Below are positions 52,126 to 63,786 of a stretch of DNA of 64,000 nucleotides, in pieces. This DNA comes from Sipunculus nudus. Taxonomy: Eukaryota; Annelida; Sipuncula; Golfingiida; Sipunculidae. A program made the translations under genes and the position numbers. Positions within the stretch are counted from its first letter, which is position 1, and every line of letters begins with the position of its first letter. Under the pieces are notes generated by a model. That model was given only the letters and a program-made list of their open reading frames with translations. It was not told the DNA's origin and did no database searches. The DNA is taken from assembly GCA_026874595.1 (NCBI GenBank), contig CM049320.1:22205714-22269713 (forward strand), given 5' to 3'.

Positions 52126-52660
52126 CCCCCCCCCCCCCCCCCCACCGCCTCCTCTCTGGAAGAAAAAAATTGACGCCACTGCAAAAGACCCGTCAGCATT
52201 TGACGGAGTTTACTGAATAAAAAAAAAACACATTTTCCCGCAAAATGCACCCGGTGACAAAAATTGCTCCTTTGCAAAATATAGGACAAATATTCAACCG
52301 ACAGTACAACTTTTATCACGAAAAACATAAACGTTGATGAATTTAGCCAGCCCTGCTTTCTTAATGACGTCACAGATCACCAGTTTTTGTTGTGTCGCCG
52401 AGCTAATCTATCATGATATTATGGATTTTGTTACAACCCCACGTATATAATAAAAAGTATCATAATTTGCCTGAGATCGATTCTTGGCAAGATCTTTGCC
52501 TTTTTAATTAGGTCAGAGGTCACCCGACCCTGGGATCGCTGTGATGGCTTAGTAAAAATTTTGTTGATTGTTGTAAAGCTCAGAAATATGTACAAAAAGT
52601 TTCCCACCAAAACCGGATTCTTTGCAAATTCTGCGCAAATTAAATGAGATCGCCAGAGGT
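52126..52660. repeat. poly-C tract and repeat C fragment
   Basis: An 18-base C run (52126-52143) is followed by sequence sharing GTTGTGTCGCCG and AGGTCAGAGGTCAC with the 26-kb repeat C. Nothing coding. Confidence 0.45.
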
Positions 52661-52783
52661 AAAATACCACTAGAACCACGTGCCGAACGCTACCTTCTCC
52701 TTATTAACTCCCATTTATCACATAATTCAGAGGTAATGACTACAGCGTTACGCAAAACTTGATTGCTCTTGTTTTATCTTCAG

Positions 52784-52961
52784 TTAACCCAGTGCGAAGC
52801 CAATGGTGTGGATCGGATGAGGAGATCGAATGCTTCGCTGAGGTCATTGACGTTGTGTCTCAGATGTTTGGTATAACGGCACGACAGGCGCGGAAGCTTT
52901 GGCATTCCATGGTGATCATGGACAACTCAAACCCCTACGTAAACCGCGACCAAATATGCAG
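52784..52961 (+). CDS. secreted Cys-rich protein, exon 2
   Basis: After ATCTTCAG. It completes Phe and reads NPVRSQWCGSDEEIECFAEV, then helical IDVVSQMFGITARQARKLWH and a segment ending NRDQIC, with two bases of the next codon before gtaggt. The first C-x7-C pair (W-C-GSDEEIE-C) lies just after the likely signal-peptide cleavage site. There is no open frame on the other strand. Amphipathic helices are likely. No family recognised. Confidence 0.8.
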
Positions 52962-53348
52962 GTAGGTCTACAGTTTTGCATTTGGAACACCGCGGCCGAC
53001 CGTTGCCGATCAAGCCTCGGGTGTATGTGTGGCCATATGATATAAAACAATTATGGTATCGTTCGCCGGAATTCCACCGGGTTACTATTTGTACTGACTC
53101 GTCAAAGAAAAGTTCACAGTTGTTATAGAGAATACATTGATTCGCCGTAATAATGTGTATAATATTGGCTTGATTTGTTTGTGAACGTCAAATATGACCA
53201 AGTTACAATTCAGGGTAATAACCCCTGGCCATGTGAGAAATAGGTCCAAATAAACTTCAATTCAGGGTTATGACCCCGGGCCATGTGAATAAACATGACC
53301 ATGTGACCTCCTTTTATGTACCATGTTCAATGAAAGGTAACCTTGACT

Positions 53349-53881
53349 TAGACTGGTACCCCGCTCTATTATGGCACCGCTGCTCTAGGCCAAGCATAGG
53401 GACGGGCGTACAACGCTATCTTTTGTACTCCCGGCAGACTGGTTCCAACTCCAGTATGTATTATATATGATACAAATAAGCATTTCGTTTGCTCGGAGAA
53501 GTTACAAAAAGTTGACTGTACGTACATTAAGTGTGACATTAATGAATAGATATTAATAATAAACCACTGCTACGTACAGTGGAATATCAAAGATTCATTA
53601 TATCGTATTATCTATACACCACTCATTCAATTTTTGTGCAACAACTCATAATTCATTATTTTAAAACTAGAAATAACAAAAGAAAGTTATTTTATAAGAA
53701 ATCTCCACGGATAATCAACCATGATCACTTGAACGTCCATGACAACCGGCATGAGCGTGCATACTGGAGTTGGAACCAGTCTATAGGTAAGTCAGGAATT
53801 GCAACTGGGAGTACTTAAGATGGCGTTGTACGCCTGTCTCTATGCTTGGCTGAGGGCTATAATAGAGCAGGGTACCAGTCT
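53349..53881. mobile_element. MITE with ~120-bp TIRs, Mutator-like
   Basis: TAGACTGGTACCCCGCTCTA (left) and its counterpart at the right end (TAATAGAGCAGGGTACCAGT) begin inverted repeats that run through CAAGCATAG, GTACAACGC and CTGGTTCCAACTCCAGTAT. The loop of about 290 bp is AT-rich and non-coding. AACCTTGACT flanks both sides (53339-53348 and 53882-53891). Long TIRs plus a target duplication of about 10 bp suggest a non-autonomous Mutator-like element. Confidence 0.8.
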
Positions 53882-55312
53882 AACCTTGACTATCCGTCTT
53901 AGGTTATTTATGCCTGTCAGCGACCCCTGGTGGTGTAATAAAAACCAATTAGTTACATATTTTTCTACCCGATGAGAGAACCTTCGACTATCATAAAGGC
54001 TGTCAGGCGCTGGAGTAAAACATACCGACTGGACCAGTCTCAGATTTCCGGGGTTAGTTTTGTGCAACATAAAGTTGATTTTCTCTTTTTTTCTGGCGGA
54101 ATTACGTCACGAATCATCTGTTAGTCCCACACACTTCAAATAATATCTTTTGAAGAAACACGTCTATTGGTGTGCGGTAGGCAATTAAGGCTCGCGGCAA
54201 TTACGGAATGTTGACCACATCACCGTGATAAAGTTATTATCAGTAATCTTTAATCATTTCAGAATAAATTATTTTAAATACCACAAGAACAACAACCGGA
54301 TATATAAGCTATGAAATTACTTTTTAATTCATGAACTACAGTCTGAGAGATGTTACAGATAATAATCAACATAAAATAATAACATTAATCAATAACATAG
54401 TAAATTATAAATGTTTCATATGTTGAACATATAATTATATAAAATAACGTAAAATTGGCTATAATTTATATGCGACATTGTTTCGGAGCGGAAACTGAAA
54501 TTAGCCAAAGAAAATGAAATTAAGCTTTGACCACCATAATTAGTTTTTCATTCTTTACCATTGTGATATACGTTACTTATTTCATATCGCGGACTTCGCA
54601 TCAACATAAGTGGTCGCCTTCATCTTAGAGCTGCCCTGTGATCTAACCATTATGTCACTGAGCCATGACACACATTTCTTGAGCACAGCTATACTCTCAT
54701 ACTCACATGAGAATGATGAATGAAATGGTTGTTACTATACATCCTTGACGAACTCCTTTGGTGGCATAGAACGTATCTGTTTCCTTGTCATCGGTTCTCT
54801 CTTGGCATCAGCATTTTTCATCAGAATATCTGTATCCGTTTTACAACGCCTGGCAAACATTCATCTAATAAGTGCCTACAATGGTACCGTATCGAATGCT
54901 TTTTGTAAATTCTTATAGCATATATGAGCTTCTTTGTCACATTTGATTACTTTTGTCCACTAATCTGACTCACAATTAAGAGTTTATTTAGTTTCCAGTA
55001 TCCTAGCTATTAACCCTGTACACTCAACGAGAATGCCCAATATAATTCTGACAATCATTGACTCATCATTTTTTGAATATTGGCACAATGATTGACATCT
55101 CCAAGTCGTCGTGATTTTCCTTTCTCTGTCACGTGAGTTGAAATAACCAGTAAAAAGACGACATTATTTCTGTACCAGAATAATTAATTGTCTCAGGTGT
55201 GCTCACGTCGCTCCTAACAACCGTTCCTAATTTCACTTTCTTGTCAATGTAATCCTGTCTATTTGAGGTGTCACTCTCTGGCTTGTTATTTGCCAGTCTT
55301 TTCTTCTTTTAC

Positions 55313-56974
55313 AGTGGCGTACCTAAGGGGGGGGGGGGGGCGGTCCGCCCCGGGCGGCACATTTTTGGGGGCGGCATTTTTGGGAGTCAGTTAAAGGAAT
55401 TGGGATGAAAATTTCCAATAAAAGTACAAATTTAGCCTTTTTTATTATTAGTGATAAAATATAAATGTTGGGTGTATTTTTGTCTGTGTCCCATTTTCAA
55501 TTATTTCAGGAATTATGGAATAAACTGGGCAGCGGAACCAAATTATTTTTGAGCGATCTCTATAGAGGCAAGCTACGCAAGAAAAAAAATACAGATATGT
55601 TGTTATTTTTTATTAGATCAGCGGTCTTGCAATGTCAGGACGCCGTCGATAATCCGACAAGTTATTCAATGATAATCATTTCATGGCCTTCTACGTTTAC
55701 AGAAATCTTTATACAGGGGGGCACTAGCAAGAGAAAAACCCTGCAAAAAGACCATTGACCTATGGTGGTAGGAAGGAGTGTCTCTCTTACAAATTATGCG
55801 GGAAATATTATAACGAATTTTGTTGCTCTTTCCTTGGAATGTGTAAAGAATCTCCACTCTTGAACTCTTAAATGCCCCGGAACTCCATTATATATAAGCA
55901 GCCTGATAAAAACTTAAATGCCCTTTTCCATGATTTCCCCTACTCACAGTCTCGTTAAAATACAAACATGTACACTATCGTGAATATGTTGACTACTACC
56001 TGAATTTCTATGTCTTTTGATTCACACTGGTTATAGAATTTAATGTCAATATGACTTGCATAATCTTTCATGTGACGTGAATAATAGCAGTCTTTTACCC
56101 AGACCTATTTAGGATTTATTACATCTGGAAAAATGGCATTTCAAATATAAATCTACTATAAATGACCGGCGGGATGAATCCCTCAGACTGCTATGTATAC
56201 CACGTGTTCAGTATACGTATCAAGTATCAGCCAAAGATATATTTGCTTGTACTGTTATTAACCATTTAATGATCCACTACCTAAACACAGTTGTCGTTTA
56301 TTATGACAAATCATTTTCAAGGTAATATGTAATTCAATAATATATTTACTTGAAATTTATTCAAACACTTTAATGATTAACAAATAATCATACGTTCAAA
56401 AAAAAAAAAAAAAAAAAAAAAAACTCGCAAAGTGCCGAAGCATAATCGGTAATTCTAAAATTATATTAATTTAGCCTTGATTTAAGGCATGCTTTTAATT
56501 TTTAGGATATGTAATTAAACAAAACAGAATAATAGTTTATCAACACATTGGATTTTTTTTATATGAAAACATTGTTACATGTATTCGTTTATAATTCGCA
56601 GGATTTGGCATAGCTTAGCATGTGCTTGGTATTTTGATTCGTGTTAGGCGCGGGCCCTGTGCGTTGGTATGGGGACCGCACTTGTTGAACTCTGGTTTGC
56701 TCGCAGAGTGTGGACACACAACGCTTTCGTTGTGTTCTAAAAGCTTCCAGTCTGTTCTTTGGAAATTTCCGGATTACGGTTTTAAAAAAAACTATGTATA
56801 TATAAGCTGTGTTTTGAGCCAGGAGGACGGAAAATATCAGCGGGCACTAAGAGTGTGACTCTCTCGTCAGTTTTTGGGACCTATTCCGATAATTGCAGAA
56901 CTTGTAATGTTTTATTAAAGAGGCGGCATTTTAAAGACTGCCCCGGGCGGCAATGACCCTAGGCACGCCGCTAC
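55313..56974. mobile_element. non-autonomous hAT-like element
   Basis: Exact 8-bp duplication TCTTTTAC at 55305-55312 and 56975-56982. The ends (CAGTGGCGTACCTAAGGG / CCTAGGCACGCCGCTAC) are inverted repeats of the hAT CAGTGGCG type. Both ends then carry a CCGCCCCGGGCGGCA block. The 1.66-kb interior has poly-A at 56400-56423 and no convincing transposase, although 55465-55758 is an open frame without recognisable motifs. Confidence 0.8.
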
Positions 56975-57913
56975 TCTTTTACAAAAATCAGAAGTGTTAT
57001 TTCTTGAATTTCTTTACAGATTTAAAGAGCAGTATCTTATTTTTTTTTATAAAAGGTTTCCGTCATTTCTCCAAATTCTTACTTAGATTTTGCCAGTAAA
57101 GCTGCAGAGCTATATATATATGTAGCTAGGTCGGATCCAATAACCGATCTTAAGGACGGTCACACCCATTTATCGATCTCCAGTGTCTTAGAATCAGGTT
57201 TCGAAATGGCGAAATATGTCAAACCAATAACCGATAAGGGGTATTGGTTCAGACCCATCTAAAGTTAGTTCATGCCCATTTACCAATCCCCAATGTCTGG
57301 GGACTGGTTACAACTTAGCACTTACATATACTGATATTTATTGTTTTATATTTATGTCTTATTAATATATCAAATATTACTAAAGCATATACTTATATAT
57401 TATATAATTTTATTATAGCAACAGGAAAAAAAAACCCAGAAAATGTAACAGTGTATTAAAAAAACTAGATTTAAAACAATATGTAAGGTATAAAACCATG
57501 AAATGTTTTAGACTTTCCACCCATGAACTACTTTTTATATATATATTAAAATATTTAACCATAAACATTACTTCTACAACGACAGAAATGTTATGCTAGT
57601 CTAGGTAAAAATTGGGACAGGTTACCTACTAGGGAATTTAAGAATAGACAATAATTTCCATTTTTATTTGTTTTTAATTTACAATCCCTTGGAGTGAGGG
57701 GGGGGGGGAATTAATTGCCTCAGTCGATCCAACATATCTTTAGGTGTTTATTGGTAGATCAGGAAATCAGTTTAATCTACAATAGGTATATTACGGGGAT
57801 CATACATTAACATTTGCTTCATCTTTTATTTTTTATTTTTCTGTTTGTTTAAATGGGCCATTTTAAGATGGGAGACCTTATATTCGAATGGTTGTTGGGC
57901 AGATTGAGATCGG

Positions 57914-57918
57914 AAGAT

Positions 57919-57970
<52 letters not shown>

Positions 57971-58238
57971 TCCGTTCTAAAGTGCTCTATGGCCTTCAGG
58001 CTAGGCCAGAGCGGTATAACACTGGAGGAAAACAACACTGTAAATTCACAACAGTCTGTTTCACGGGATGCGACCCGATCATCAGGTGAATGCGGTTAGT
58101 ATCTAATTCTAATGCGGATTCTAACCGCAGTCACCTGAATATCGGGTCGCATCCCGTGAAACAGACTGTTGTGAATTTACAGTGTTGTTTTTTCTCAAGT
58201 GTTTTATATATATATATATATTTATATATATCCATCTC
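57914..58238. mobile_element. foldback (palindromic) element with (TA)n edges
   Basis: CACTGGAGGAAAACAACACT, then TCACAACAGTCTGTTTCACG and GGATGCGACCCGAT, are followed by the inverted copy (ATCGGGTCGCATCCC..TGTTGTGAATTTACAGTGTT). The centre is at about 58102. (TA)n at 57919-57968 and 58206-58230 border it, with outer GATGGATATA/TATATCCATC. Related ends occur at 20927 and 62810-62995. Confidence 0.85.
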
Positions 58239-58640
58239 TGCGGTAGAAACAGTAAAACATGTATTTCTAAACATGAAAACTTTAGAATTAAAGAAAAAAC
58301 TTAGGCTTAATTGAAAACCTTTAATTTAATTAGTCATAAAAGATCTATTGTTCTCTTTAAGCAAACGCTGAACTTGTGCGCTAAACTCCCATGTACCAGT
58401 TTAACTGATTTTGCGTATGATGCACACACAAAAACACTCATATACTACTTATAAATTGATTCACATCATTTTATTAAAAATATATTTATTGCTGCTGAGA
58501 ATAGAAACAACTATCAGTGATAATATACAAATTGAAAGAAATGCTATTTTTAATTAATGAAAACACACGTTTGGGAGTATTCCACATTTAGGACCACCAA
58601 CATGGCGGTAGCCTGCATATTTCTATTTGTTACTATGTAA

Positions 58641-58748
58641 ATTTTTCATTTTGTTTTACTGGTCGGTCCAAGAGAAAAAATTTAATATTTTACTGTGTAA
58701 AAAAATAAAATTTTTCTCTAGGACCGACCAGTAAAACAAAATGAAAAT
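58641..58748. mobile_element. short hairpin element
   Basis: ATTTTTCATTTTGTTTTACT then GGTCGGTCC pair with GGACCGACC then AGTAAAACAAAATGAAAAT. The stem is about 42 bp with one or two bulges, and the loop about 25 bases. It could be a small MITE or a source of a hairpin transcript. Confidence 0.75.
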
Positions 58749-60137
58749 ACGTTTGAAAAATGATCTCACTGTAAGCGTATTAGAATACCAGACAGATTTA
58801 AATGTGTATTCTAACCGTTTTTTTAGAAATGTTACGCAACTAGATTTCTGGCATAAATAACTATAATATTATACATCTTTGACAGGTGTGGATATTAGAA
58901 ATTGAATAAAATGTGAAAATTAAATAATGTGCTTATAGGTATTTGTCTCTAATAGAGTGATGGATATATTTAAATACTAGCAATGTCTATATTGTATCAC
59001 GCGAAATTAAGTTGTTACATCCTGCCCTGCATGATGATAACCTTTGGACTAATTAACCACTCTGTGTCCAAGGGGCAGGGTGTCCAGCGCATGTCAGACC
59101 AAAGGAAACCCTGACCAAATTAGCCAACCACAGGGAGCTAGTGACTCCGCCCATTGTACCGTTCCGGTGGTAAAGGTCGAGCAAACGTATTCCAAATCTC
59201 ATTATATTTTCATATAACATAATTGCTTATGAAAAAATATTAATACAGATTTTACATTAAATGAGTCGAATTCCTTGAGGAAAAACATTTTTTTCTACCT
59301 ATCCCCCTAAAAAAAAACTTGGGTTGTGTGATTTGTTCAAAAACTATTGGCACATCTATGAGCCCTGCCATCTCGGCAGTGACGTTACACACTGGGAAAT
59401 CCCATGTGTCTAAAAGCACAGTATTTCTGCCACTGTCCCAAATTTTCAGCAGTGAATAAAACATGCTTTACTAGATCTGAGTTGTTGATAAAATTCAGTC
59501 CATGATGTCATATGTGTACCAGCCAATCAAATCAGGGCAAAGTCTGGGATCTGGATGATATCCTCCCATCACACAACAAGTTGGTTGAAACTGTTAATCT
59601 AATATCGAAACAATAATTTAATATTTTCTTTCAAACAAAATTACACACTGCATAAAAATTCTTCGATTAATATAATAATACTTCACATCTTACATTATAT
59701 CCTATCTATTTCTGATGTTTTCTGATATCAGATACAGTTTTCAATGTATATCATGAATCTATAATTTTTTTGTAATCAGACTTTAATGTTCTCCTAATGA
59801 ATTTCAGAGATAAAACTGGCCCTTATTCCTATCAACGGGCGGCTTTAACTTTGGGACAATGGAATCGCCACTGATCACAATAGAATAGATGCCTTTGAAA
59901 AAAAAAAGATGAAGATTCAGATCACCACTATAATTTAATGGGTTGTTCCTGGTGTGTTATGGTTATATCCTACTCACAATTTAAACAAAATCAGTAAATT
60001 ATTTTTAGCGTAAAATTGCTCCCAGACAAACCAACCAGCCAGCCAACCAAGGGGAAAACATGATACATCTTGTATCCCATGATATTAAATGGTCAGATTT
60101 ACTTTTGGTTTTTTTTTATATTTATTTCTGTCTCCAG

Positions 60138-60382
60138 AGTGGTGCGTCGGATTGACATGATTGAACTTTCAAAATGCGTCGACGCTTACGAAGAGACGTG
60201 CTCGTCAAACACTTCTGCGATTAATGTTAGTTTGAGCAGAGGGAACCCCAAACTGAACGTTCCCGGACCTGCCGCTGAGGCGCCATCTAACGAAAGCACA
60301 CCTAATCACGGGAGAATCGAGACCAACTGCACGTGCACGTTGGAATTGAAGACGAAACCACTTGTAGACATATGTGACCCAG
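60138..60382 (+). CDS. secreted Cys-rich protein, exon 3
   Basis: After TGTCTCCAG. It completes Arg and reads VVRRIDMIELSKCVDAYEET, then C (second C-x7-C pair), a Ser/Asn/Pro-rich linker carrying three sequons (NTS, NVS, NES), then NCTCTLELKTKPLVDICDP with a further sequon and a C-x-C. It ends with one base before gttggt. The low-complexity linker between two Cys-rich parts suggests two small helical domains joined by a glycosylated hinge. The donor gttggt is weak, but the frame continues correctly into exon 4. Confidence 0.78.
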
Positions 60383-61302
60383 GTTGGTATATATACTCTG
60401 ATTGGCTACATATTTACGATGTTAATATTTCGCTATGTTTTTTGGTTGCCGGAAATCTTCAATGTCGGCAAGCATGTTGGCCATTTCCGTATGTCTGTTT
60501 GTAACGATGTTTGTTTGTCTGTCTGTCCCCAGTCTAAAATGGACAATTTTGCAGCGATCGGTTTCAAACTAACACAGTTGATAGAAAATCAAATGTCCCC
60601 GAAGCCTTTTAATTTTTATTAATATCGGACAAAAGTCAAGGTCATAAAAAAGTCAAAAGTTATTTTCGTCATAACTTTGTAACAAATAGTCGTATGTACT
60701 TCATTTATAGCTTATGTTCTTCGCCTTTCCAAGGCCTTTTTATCTGATGTGTATATGTTTGAAATCTGCAGAAACCATGGTCACGGTTTTTTTGGGAAAA
60801 GTCAATCAATATTTCGAGAAATCGCTTATTGATAGCCTAGAGTCCCTTTCGACCACCCCATAATTGCGACCAGCCCAACAATTACGAACACTTATCTTGG
60901 TACCGTATTTATAATCATGGTAACTAAGATTCTCACAAATGAAACGTAATTATACTGAAAGAAAATGTATCATAAATATATATTTAACATCCATTACATT
61001 AAAATACCCATTAAAGAGCCAAGCCATATGTCCCGGGGGTAGATGTCCAGGGGATAGTGGGGGGGGGGGGGGGGTTGTCTAGGGGTAGTTGTCCGGGGGG
61101 GGGGGGGGGGGGTTGTCCTGTTGTCCTGTACCTTTTGATAAGACTCTCGATCTCTTCAGGTTGCGACGACGGAGAAAAGAAAACAAACAACGCATTACGC
61201 ACGTGTCTGTCTGCCACAGAGCGAAAAATGGCACGGGGAATTCGACCCAAATGCTCGTAAGATTTTTATTTGCATTTCCAGTGAGAGAATTCAAATTTAT
61301 AT

Positions 61303-61364
<62 letters not shown>

Positions 61365-62297
61365 TGACGCAGACGAGATATAAATCAAGGTGGATCTCGT
61401 ATAGGCTAGTTTAAAATACGCTTGGTATCACCCAGGCAAGTATAAAATCTGCCTAGGCGAGATTAAATAGTGATCTGATGGTATTTCTTAATACATTGAT
61501 CATTGTTAATGACAGCTGAGTGATGTTTTCAGTAATAATATGATTTAGATTATTAGCATGATTAACTATTCTTAAACATAATTGTTACACATAATACCAT
61601 TATGTACAGATAGACATGCATTATTTGCAAATTTTGGCGTCTTATAATATCATAATGCTACTTTCAGCTTTGATGTTTTTGTGTGATTTATAGCAACCTT
61701 CTCATACCATTGTAAAACTTAAAATCAATTTATTAAATTGTTAAATTGTCAATACTTCAAGGGTCTCCTACCGCTGGGGGCCCGGGTTCGTCGAAGGTCC
61801 ACATGTATATCAATGATAAATTGTTTATATATAAATATATACATACATATACATGGGATATATCTATATATGTATAAATTAAGATTACAATTATAGCACT
61901 TATTTATACTGATAAATAAAAAAAAAATAGGTGTATTAAACTCTCCTGGATGATACCAGGCAGATTTTTAAACTCGCCAGGTTGATGTCAGGTGGATTTT
62001 AAAGCCTCGTTGCAGTGTGTATAACTTCTTCATTTATGTATCATTATTATTGGTATTATTGTTTTTGTTATCAATATAATTAATTTTAATAATAGTTATA
62101 TTAACATTATTACCATCACTCCGTTTATGTCGGACTTTTTATGATTATTATTATTATCATCAATATAACTACAAGCAATATCACTAAAAAGCAAAAAGGG
62201 ACGTCGAAATAAAACCATATCACATGAAATGAAATATCTTTTTTATTATCATACTAATATTTTTACACTACTGATTAATATTTGTTTTTATGCAGAG
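60383..62297. other. gene 2 intron 3 (1.92 kb)
   Basis: It contains poly-G runs at about 61060-61073 and 61096-61111, (TA)n at 61305-61361, and a decayed dispersed repeat near 60520-60700. No exon seen. Confidence 0.7.
61305..61361. repeat. (TA)n microsatellite
   Basis: About 28 TA dinucleotides in intron 3 of gene 2, between CAAATA and TGAATGACG. Confidence 0.9.
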
Positions 62298-62483
62298 AAG
62301 TGCAGAGAGACTTCGACTGTGCAGTACTGATGATAAAGGAGTGCCCGTATGCCTTTAATTCCTTCATTCACATTAGCAGCGGCTTGATGGCGAAGGCAGC
62401 AGAACCGGGCTGTAAGATACGGACAAGCCACCTACTCAGAAACTCCACTGTGACCGACGCCATTAGTAGTTCTCAAAAGCCCG
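62298..62483 (+). CDS. secreted Cys-rich protein, exon 4
   Basis: It reads VQRDFDCAVLMIKECPYAFN (third C-x7-C pair), then SFIHISSGLMAKAAEPGCKI and RTSHLLRNSTVTDAISSSQK, P, with one base of codon 224 before gtgagt. The frame requires the second AG of the tandem acceptor ATGCAGAG (62296-62297). Using the first AG would shift the frame. A fifth sequon (NST) is here. Confidence 0.78.
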
Positions 62484-62540
62484 GTGAGTACGAATGTCGG
62501 ACAGTTACGTCACACTTGCCTAATCAGTTTTGTCAACTGG

Positions 62541-62600
<60 letters not shown>

Positions 62601-62631
62601 TTAAATAACCTCTTTGCCCTGTATGTTCCAG
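62484..62631. other. 148-bp intron dominated by (TA)n
   Basis: Between the gtgagt donor and the TATGTTCCAG acceptor, about 52 of 148 bases are a (TA)n tract (62542-62593). Confidence 0.7.
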
Positions 62632-62765
62632 AAACGCACGTGTACCACGACCAACCCTATTGTGCCCCCGAGGACAATAGGATCAGTGTCAGTCTTTCAC
62701 GTGCCCCCTCCCCCCCCCCAGCCCCGAATCGCACAAAGCCTGAGCATAATCTCGTAATCTCGTAA
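62632..62765 (+). CDS. secreted Cys-rich protein, alternative exon 5a
   Basis: After TATGTTCCAG. Codon 224 becomes Glu, then THVYHDQPYCAPEDNRISVS, LSRAPSPPPAPNRTKPEHNL, VIS and stop (62763-62765), giving a 267-residue soluble protein with a twelfth cysteine. No AATAAA follows nearby. A donor-like gtaaag overlaps the stop (62762), so it may instead be a cassette of 130 bp leading to 63685, where the frame would read through to a TGA at 63770. Confidence 0.5.
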
Positions 62766-62881
62766 AGTCTCGGCTTTTCAAACCACGCCGATAGCTTCAT
62801 TCTAACCATATTCACCTGATGATCGGGTCGCATCCCGTGAAGCAGACTGTTGTGAATTTTTAGTGTTGTTTTTCTCCAGAG

Positions 62882-62935
<54 letters not shown>

Positions 62936-63684
62936 ATATATATATCTATATATATATAAACACTGGAGAAAAACAACACTAAAAATTCACAACAGTTACG
63001 TGAAAATTTATATTTATATTTATATTATGTTTTATAAAGCACGGGAGGTAAATTGAGAAATTTTACCCGTTTACCCTTTTTCACTGCCTCTTGTTTAAAA
63101 AAAGTAATACTGGCAGGGGTGTATAACCGTTTTAAGGATATTTACATTTTGCGGGTTTGTATTTTTTTCATTTGTGATGATAAGGTGCAGCGGAAGGGTC
63201 GCAACTCTCAAGTTCGTTTCAATATCGCGGTCTGAGTATATATAAACATTTATGCGTTTATCCGACAAATGCAACGGCGATGGAAACAACCATGCGCTTT
63301 TAGTGTACACATTTATTTGGCAAACATTATAATCGGTGGCCAAATTTCACGTGTTTTGTTCATCACGATGGAACTCCAGGACGATGATATCCTTCTAAAT
63401 ATTGACCTTGCCTCAGATTACAGTCTTGTTATTCAAACGCAGGGAAAGGGACGTATTGTAATTCATTTCATATATACCTTTGTAGATTCGGACTGACTTA
63501 GATTATATAATCGTGTATCTAGACCATAGTTATCTATTAGTAGTCAATTGAATTATAAACTAGATCTGAAGAATATTAATATCCTGAGTTGAGAAAAATC
63601 TCTTAATCAGATTTTACTGTGGAGATAAAAAATTATTAATTGTACATGAATCAATGTTTTTCTGTTATTTTTGTTCTCTTTCAG
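62766..63684. other. last intron of gene 2 with head-to-head foldback ends
   Basis: 62810-62995 carries two ends of the TA-foldback family facing a central (TA)n. 63000-63684 is AT-rich with no exon seen. The acceptor is TGTTCTCTTTCAG. Confidence 0.65.
62810..62995. mobile_element. foldback-family ends meeting at a (TA)n
   Basis: The left part carries ATCGGGTCGCATCCCGTGA..CTGTTGTGAATTTTTAGTGT then TGTTTTTCTCCAGAGTT. The right part (62958-62995) is its inverted complement ending CACAACAG. Only about one mismatch is seen in 36 paired bases, with about 75 bp of TA-rich sequence between them. Confidence 0.85.
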
Positions 63685-63743
63685 GAAGCCGCTGGGTAGA
63701 TTCCGTATATCTGTTTATTGTAACACTGACGGCTATGATGTGA
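63685..63743 (+). CDS. secreted Cys-rich protein, terminal exon 5b (GPI-like tail)
   Basis: After TTCTCTTTCAG. Joined directly to exon 4 (phase 1) it reads GSRWVDSVYLFIVTLTAMM and TGA (63741-63743), a protein of 242 residues ending in about 12 hydrophobic residues preceded by small polar ones. That is the layout of a GPI-anchor signal. The same exon is open in a second frame (KPLGRFRISVYCNTDGYDVN.. to TGA at 63770-63772), reachable by inclusion of 5a through the donor at 62762. Which is used cannot be decided from sequence. Confidence 0.6.
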
Positions 63744-63786
63744 ATGAAATCCATCTAAAACTGATGGCATGAAATGATGATGACAA

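Larger units (their letters stand above)
44791..52783. other. gene 2 intron 1 (7.99 kb)
   Basis: Donor gtaagt, acceptor TTTTATCTTCAG. It contains repeat B, a palindromic MITE, repeat A copy 2 and part of repeat C, listed separately. 44791-46284 and 48060-49910 otherwise show no supported gene. Confidence 0.75.
52962..60137. other. gene 2 intron 2 (7.18 kb)
   Basis: Donor gtaggt, acceptor TGTCTCCAG. It holds the Mutator-like MITE, the hAT-like element, the TA-foldback and a hairpin, listed separately. 53900-55304, 56983-57910 and 58750-60137 otherwise show AT-rich DNA with no supported gene. Confidence 0.75.
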
